10,263 nt of DNA, from the NCBI GenBank assembly GCA_003219095.1, contig QHPM01000118.1, positions 1 to 10,263 on the forward strand. The letters run 5' to 3'. The position numbers and the translations under genes were made by a program. Each line of letters starts with the position of its first letter. The first letter of the stretch is position 1. Below, one piece after another: positions 6,437 through 10,263 of the stretch. The notes beneath the pieces are model-generated. The model was not told the DNA's origin, ran no database searches, and worked only from the letters and a program-made list of their open reading frames with translations. This stretch comes from Verrucomicrobiota bacterium (GTDB lineage: Bacteria > Verrucomicrobiota > Verrucomicrobiia > Chthoniobacterales > UBA10450).

Positions 6437-7186
6437 ATGTACTCTCGACTCACCATTATTTCTCTCGCCAGCGCGTTGGCTATTTCCGCGGTCTTCGCTC
6501 AGGATAAACCGGAACCAACCGTTGATGAGTTGGTCGCAAAAAATGTGGCCGCGAAAGGTGGCGCTGACGCCTTGCGCGCACTGCAATCGGTTCGTTTCAC
6601 CGGCAAGATGCTGGTCAACGAAGGCCAGATGCAACTCGCTTATGTCGAGACCAAGAAACGTCCCGGCGAAGTACGGTCTGAAGTCACCTTGCAGGGCATG
6701 ACCGCCATCCAGGCCTATGACGGCGGACAAGGCTGGAAAGTTTATCCATTCCAGGGCCGCAAGGATCCGGAAAAAATGTCGGCCGATGACACAAAGTCGT
6801 TGATGGAGGATGCCGAGATTGACGGGCCATTGGTCGATTGGAAAGCGAAGGGCAGCACAGTCGAGTATCTCGGCAGGGAAGACGTCGACGGCACGTTGGC
6901 GCACAAGCTCAAAGTGGTTCGCAAGAACGGCGACGTAACTTTCGTTTATCTCGATCCCGATGCTTTCCTGGAAATTCGTAAGACTACGCAACGAGTGGAG
7001 CAAGGGGCACAGGTGGAAGTAGAGACCGATGTGGGCGACTACGAAAAAATCGCAGGCGTCTTTCTTCCGCTTTCCTTTGAGTCCGGCCGCAAGGGCGGAC
7101 CAGACAAACAAAAAATCGTCATCGACAAAGCGGAACCTAACATTTCGGTTGATGACGCGATCTTTAAATTTCCAACTGCGAAATAA
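6437..7186 (+). CDS. Exported LolA/LolB-like (outer-membrane lipoprotein-sorting type) protein
   Basis: The protein has 249 residues. A Sec signal peptide is clear: basic start (MYSR), hydrophobic core, and AVFA cleavage after residue 21. There is no lipobox Cys, so the mature protein should be soluble in the periplasm. The rest is beta-rich and resembles the LolA/LolB half-barrel superfamily, which carries lipids or lipoproteins. It starts with a conserved helix (VDELVAKNVAAKGGADALRAL), followed by strand pairs such as SVRFTGKM, QAYDGGQGWKVYPF and DVTFVYLDPD. Proteins with this VDELVAKxxAAxGG opening are common in Acidobacteria and Verrucomicrobia and usually lack a known function. ATG 6437 lies about 29 nt after the predicted sigma-54 start and has no Shine-Dalgarno. 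The stop is 3 nt before the next gene, implying co-transcription. Confidence 0.72.
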   Translation: MYSRLTIISLASALAISAVFAQDKPEPTVDELVAKNVAAKGGADALRALQSVRFTGKMLVNEGQMQLAYVETKKRPGEVRSEVTLQGMTAIQAYDGGQGWKVYPFQGRKDPEKMSADDTKSLMEDAEIDGPLVDWKAKGSTVEYLGREDVDGTLAHKLKVVRKNGDVTFVYLDPDAFLEIRKTTQRVEQGAQVEVETDVGDYEKIAGVFLPLSFESGRKGGPDKQKIVIDKAEPNISVDDAIFKFPTAK

Positions 7187-7189
7187 TAT

Positions 7190-10100
7190 ATGCGTTTCAT
7201 CATTCCTGTTTTTCTTTGTCTAAGTATCGTTAGTGCACCAGCTTTCGCTGCGGACGAAGCGCCTTATAATTCCGGCACAATTTCCGGGCTGGGCGCGCGC
7301 AATATTGGGTCGGCCACGATGAGCGGCCGTATTTCCGCAATCGCGGGCGTAAAAGAAACTTCGGGCAAGATTACCCTCTTCGTCGGCGCAGCCAGCGGTG
7401 GCATTTGGAAATCGGATGACGGCGGTACTCGTTTCCGTCCGGTCTTCGATGAACAGCCGGTGCAATCGATCGGCGCGATCGCGATTGATCCGAAGAATTC
7501 CAGGAATATCTGGGTCGGCACCGGTGAATCGTGGACCCGTAACAGCGTGTCGATTGGCGACGGCATCTACAAATCAAGCGATGGAGGCGAGACCTGGACC
7601 AATGCCGGATTGCCGAAGTCCGAACGGATCGCCCAAATTGTCGTTAGCCCGAAAAACAGCGATACTGTTTTTGCCAGTGTGCCCGGGGCACTATGGAGTG
7701 ATTCGCCCGATCGCGGGCTTTATCGCACAACCGACGGCGGCAAAAATTGGGAACTCGCGCTCAAAGGCAGCAATCTTTCGACCGGATGCTCCATTGTCGT
7801 AGTCGATCCTAACGATTCGAATATAATGTTCGCTGGCCTCTGGGATTTTCGCCGCAAAGGCTGGACTTTTCGTTCCGGCGGCGAGGGCCCGAACGGGCCC
7901 TCCGGCAGCGGACTGTTCCGTTCTCACGACGGCGGCAATACCTGGAACGAGATCACGGCGGAGAACAGCAAGGGTTTTCCAAAAAAGCCATATGGCCGGA
8001 TTGCAGTTGCGATCGCGCCGTCGAATTCCAAACGGGTTTACGTTTTTGTTGAATCAACCGACAGCGCGCTCTTCGTCTCCGACGATGGAGGGAGCACTTG
8101 GGATAAGCGCGACAAGAGTCAGTGGATGGTCTGGCGTCCGTTTTACTTCGCCAATTTAATCGTTGATCCGAAGAACCCCGACCGTCTTTTTAAGACCGAC
8201 GGGTCGATGATCGTAAGTGAGGACGCCGGAAAAAGCTTCGCCGCGGTCGGTGGGTTCGGGGGCATGCATGGAGACGTGCATTGCGTCTGGATCGACCCAA
8301 CCAATCCGCAAACTGTCTTTTCCGGGGACGACGGCGGGATGTGGTATTCCTACAACAGCGGAAGTAAATGGTGGAAAGGCGACAACCTTCCTGTCTCGCA
8401 GTTCTATCATGTCAGTCTTGACGACCAGGATCCATATCACGTCTATGGCGGATTGCAGGACAACAGTTGCTGGGTGGGGGACTCGCAGTATCCCGGCGGC
8501 ATCACTAATAGCCGATGGGAAAATGTATTCAACGGCGATGGCTTCTTTACTTTTCCCGATCCGAGCGATCCCGATTACATCTACGCCGAATATCAGGGTG
8601 GTTATGTCGGCCGGGTAAACCGGTACACCCACGAAGCGCGCGACATTCAACCCAAGGCGAATTACAAGGAAAAGCTGCGCTGGAACTGGAATACGCCGAT
8701 GGCGCTTTCGCCTAACGAGAAAGGTACACTTTACATGGGAGCGCAATTTTTGTTTCGCTCGCGCGATCATGGCCAGACCTGGGAGCGTATTTCGCCTGAC
8801 CTGACGACAAATGATCCGGAGAAACAGAAACAGGAACAGTCGGGTGGGATCACCGTAGATAATTCTGCCGCGGAGATGCACACCACCATTTATTCCATTA
8901 GCGAATCGCCCAAGGACAAGAATGTAATCTGGGTAGGGACCGACGATGGCAATCTGCAACTAACCCGCGATGGTGCTAAAAGCTGGAACAATATACATGT
9001 TCCCGGCCTTCCGCCGAACTCTTGGGTAAGCTGGATCCAGGCCGGTAACTACGATGCCGGCACTGCTTACGCCGCCTTCGATCGCCATACCTTTGGCGAC
9101 ATGGCACCATACGTTTTTCGCACGAGTGACTTCGGGAAAACATGGACTCCGCTCGTGACCGCGCAGGATGCGAAGGGTGTCCGGGGTTATGCACACGTCG
9201 TCAAAGAAGATATCGTAAAGCCAACTCTGCTTTTTCTCGGAACCGAATTTGGCCTTTACGTTTCGATTGATGGCGGAAAAGCATGGGCGCAATTCAAAGG
9301 CGGCCGTTTTCCGGCGGTAGCAGTGCGCGATCTCGCGATTCAGCCGCGTGACAACGATCTTGTCCTGGCCACGCATGGGCGCGGAATTTGGATTGTCGAT
9401 GATATCACGCCTTGGCGCGCACTTACCCCAGAGCTTCTCCCACAGGAAGCAGCCTTTGTTTCGGCGCGTCCCATGCAGCAGCGTATTGAAGGCGGCGGTG
9501 GCTGGGCCAATGGCGACGCCGTATTTATCGGCGACAATCCGCCCGACGCGGCCGTCATTACTTACTACCAGAAGGCACGGCATCTTTTTGGTAAACTGAA
9601 ACTGGAAGTGCTCGATTCTTCCGGGCAAGTAGTTGACGAACTACCGGCCAGTAAACGACCTGGTTTGAATCGCGTGAGCTGGAGTATGAGGGCAAAGCCA
9701 CCCCGTGTTCCACCGGCGGCGCAAGTTGCTTTTAACGGAATCCGCGGCCCGCGACTGGTTCCTGGTGTTTACACCGTTCGCTTAACGAAAAATGGGAAAG
9801 CGACGGAAACCAAGCTGACGATCGGGCTCGATCGCCGAGCAAAATTCAGCGAAGCGGATCGGAAAGCGCAGTTCGATGCGGCGATGAAAGTGCGGGCGTT
9901 GTTCGATGATGAAAGTGCGCTAATGGATCGTATTTTATTTCTGCGCGACGCACTCGCGAAAGCAGGCAGCGCCTTGCCAGAATCCGATTCGCTGAAAAAG
10001 AGTGTGAGCGATCTTGACGGCAAAGTGGATGCCGTCCGCAAGCAAATCGTGGCCACGAAGGAAGGCGGTGCGATCACGGGCGAGGAACGCTTGCGCGAAC

Positions 10101-10263
10101 ATACCGACCAACTTTACGGCGCACTCCTGAGTTATGAAGGCAAGCCGGGGGAGTATCAGCTCGCCTACTTCGAGGCGTTGAAACGCGAACTAGCCGATGC
10201 CTCGAATGAGTTTGGGGGACTGGTCGCGAAAGATTTGCCTTCGCTAAACGACACCCTCAAAGC
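7190..10263 (+). CDS. Large exported Asp-box (BNR/VPS10-like) beta-propeller protein (3' partial)
   Basis: An uninterrupted frame of 1024 codons runs off the window end. A signal peptide (MRFIIPVFLCLSIVSAPAFA, cleavage near residue 20) sends it out of the cytoplasm. At least ten Asp-box motifs (S-x-D-x-G-x-T-W type) occur near residues 75, 128, 179, 244, 296, 342, 523, 591, 644 and 691, for example KSSDGGETW, RTTDGGKNW, RSHDGGNTW and RTSDFGKTW. They predict one or two beta-propellers of the sortilin/VPS10 and sialidase class. Residues from about 800 to 870 look like an FlgD/Ig-like sandwich (LEVLDSSGQVV, PGLNRVSWSM, GVYTVRL), followed by a charged helical tail. Such proteins are often labelled glycosyl hydrolase or sialidase, but Asp boxes are structural and no sialidase Arg triad is evident, so binding or scaffolding is as likely as catalysis. 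ATG 7190 follows the previous stop by 3 nt, suggesting translational coupling. Confidence 0.88.
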   Translation, partial: MRFIIPVFLCLSIVSAPAFAADEAPYNSGTISGLGARNIGSATMSGRISAIAGVKETSGKITLFVGAASGGIWKSDDGGTRFRPVFDEQPVQSIGAIAIDPKNSRNIWVGTGESWTRNSVSIGDGIYKSSDGGETWTNAGLPKSERIAQIVVSPKNSDTVFASVPGALWSDSPDRGLYRTTDGGKNWELALKGSNLSTGCSIVVVDPNDSNIMFAGLWDFRRKGWTFRSGGEGPNGPSGSGLFRSHDGGNTWNEITAENSKGFPKKPYGRIAVAIAPSNSKRVYVFVESTDSALFVSDDGGSTWDKRDKSQWMVWRPFYFANLIVDPKNPDRLFKTDGSMIVSEDAGKSFAAVGGFGGMHGDVHCVWIDPTNPQTVFSGDDGGMWYSYNSGSKWWKGDNLPVSQFYHVSLDDQDPYHVYGGLQDNSCWVGDSQYPGGITNSRWENVFNGDGFFTFPDPSDPDYIYAEYQGGYVGRVNRYTHEARDIQPKANYKEKLRWNWNTPMALSPNEKGTLYMGAQFLFRSRDHGQTWERISPDLTTNDPEKQKQEQSGGITVDNSAAEMHTTIYSISESPKDKNVIWVGTDDGNLQLTRDGAKSWNNIHVPGLPPNSWVSWIQAGNYDAGTAYAAFDRHTFGDMAPYVFRTSDFGKTWTPLVTAQDAKGVRGYAHVVKEDIVKPTLLFLGTEFGLYVSIDGGKAWAQFKGGRFPAVAVRDLAIQPRDNDLVLATHGRGIWIVDDITPWRALTPELLPQEAAFVSARPMQQRIEGGGGWANGDAVFIGDNPPDAAVITYYQKARHLFGKLKLEVLDSSGQVVDELPASKRPGLNRVSWSMRAKPPRVPPAAQVAFNGIRGPRLVPGVYTVRLTKNGKATETKLTIGLDRRAKFSEADRKAQFDAAMKVRALFDDESALMDRILFLRDALAKAGSALPESDSLKKSVSDLDGKVDAVRKQIVATKEGGAITGEERLREHTDQLYGALLSYEGKPGEYQLAYFEALKRELADASNEFGGLVAKDLPSLNDTLK

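Overview
All genes in this window lie on the + strand. Base composition is moderately GC-rich and most starts lack a Shine-Dalgarno sequence. The gene content and the degenerate heptamer repeat upstream of serA (its reverse strand reads like NAERPTPNAE peptides) suggest a soil-type Verrucomicrobia chromosome (Chthoniobacterales/Udaeobacter-like). This assignment rests on pattern memory and is moderate to low confidence. No rRNA, tRNA, CRISPR array, phage or complete transposon was seen.

Layout. 1-1332: 3' part of an APC-family amino-acid permease fused to a C-terminal universal stress protein (USP) domain, cut by the window edge. 1366-1512: a 48-codon relic of a second USP C-terminus. 1533-2192: class I SAM methyltransferase-like gene. 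2243-2277: tandem heptamer repeat. 2290-3879: full-length-sized D-3-phosphoglycerate dehydrogenase gene (serA), interrupted by one in-frame TAG at codon 174 next to a change in the NAD-binding Asp. 3890-3988: about 99 bp of non-coding DNA flanked by a perfect 10-bp direct repeat, resembling a small insertion that split a serA-transporter operon. 3997-4938: EamA/DMT exporter of YedA type. 5024-6184: erythrin-VIT1 (MbfA-like) iron transporter. 6185-6436: regulatory intergenic region with a textbook sigma-54 promoter at 6381-6397. 6437-7186: exported LolA/LolB-like protein. 7190 to the window end: large exported Asp-box (BNR/VPS10-like) beta-propeller protein, open at the 3' edge.

The last two genes are 3 nt apart and probably form one sigma-54-dependent operon of exported proteins. 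The other genes look like unrelated housekeeping and transport functions: serine biosynthesis, metabolite export, iron export and amino-acid uptake. No new multi-gene defence or metabolic system is evident. The most informative signals are the serA amber codon, the sigma-54 promoter with upstream dyads, the direct-repeat-bounded insert and the USP relic.
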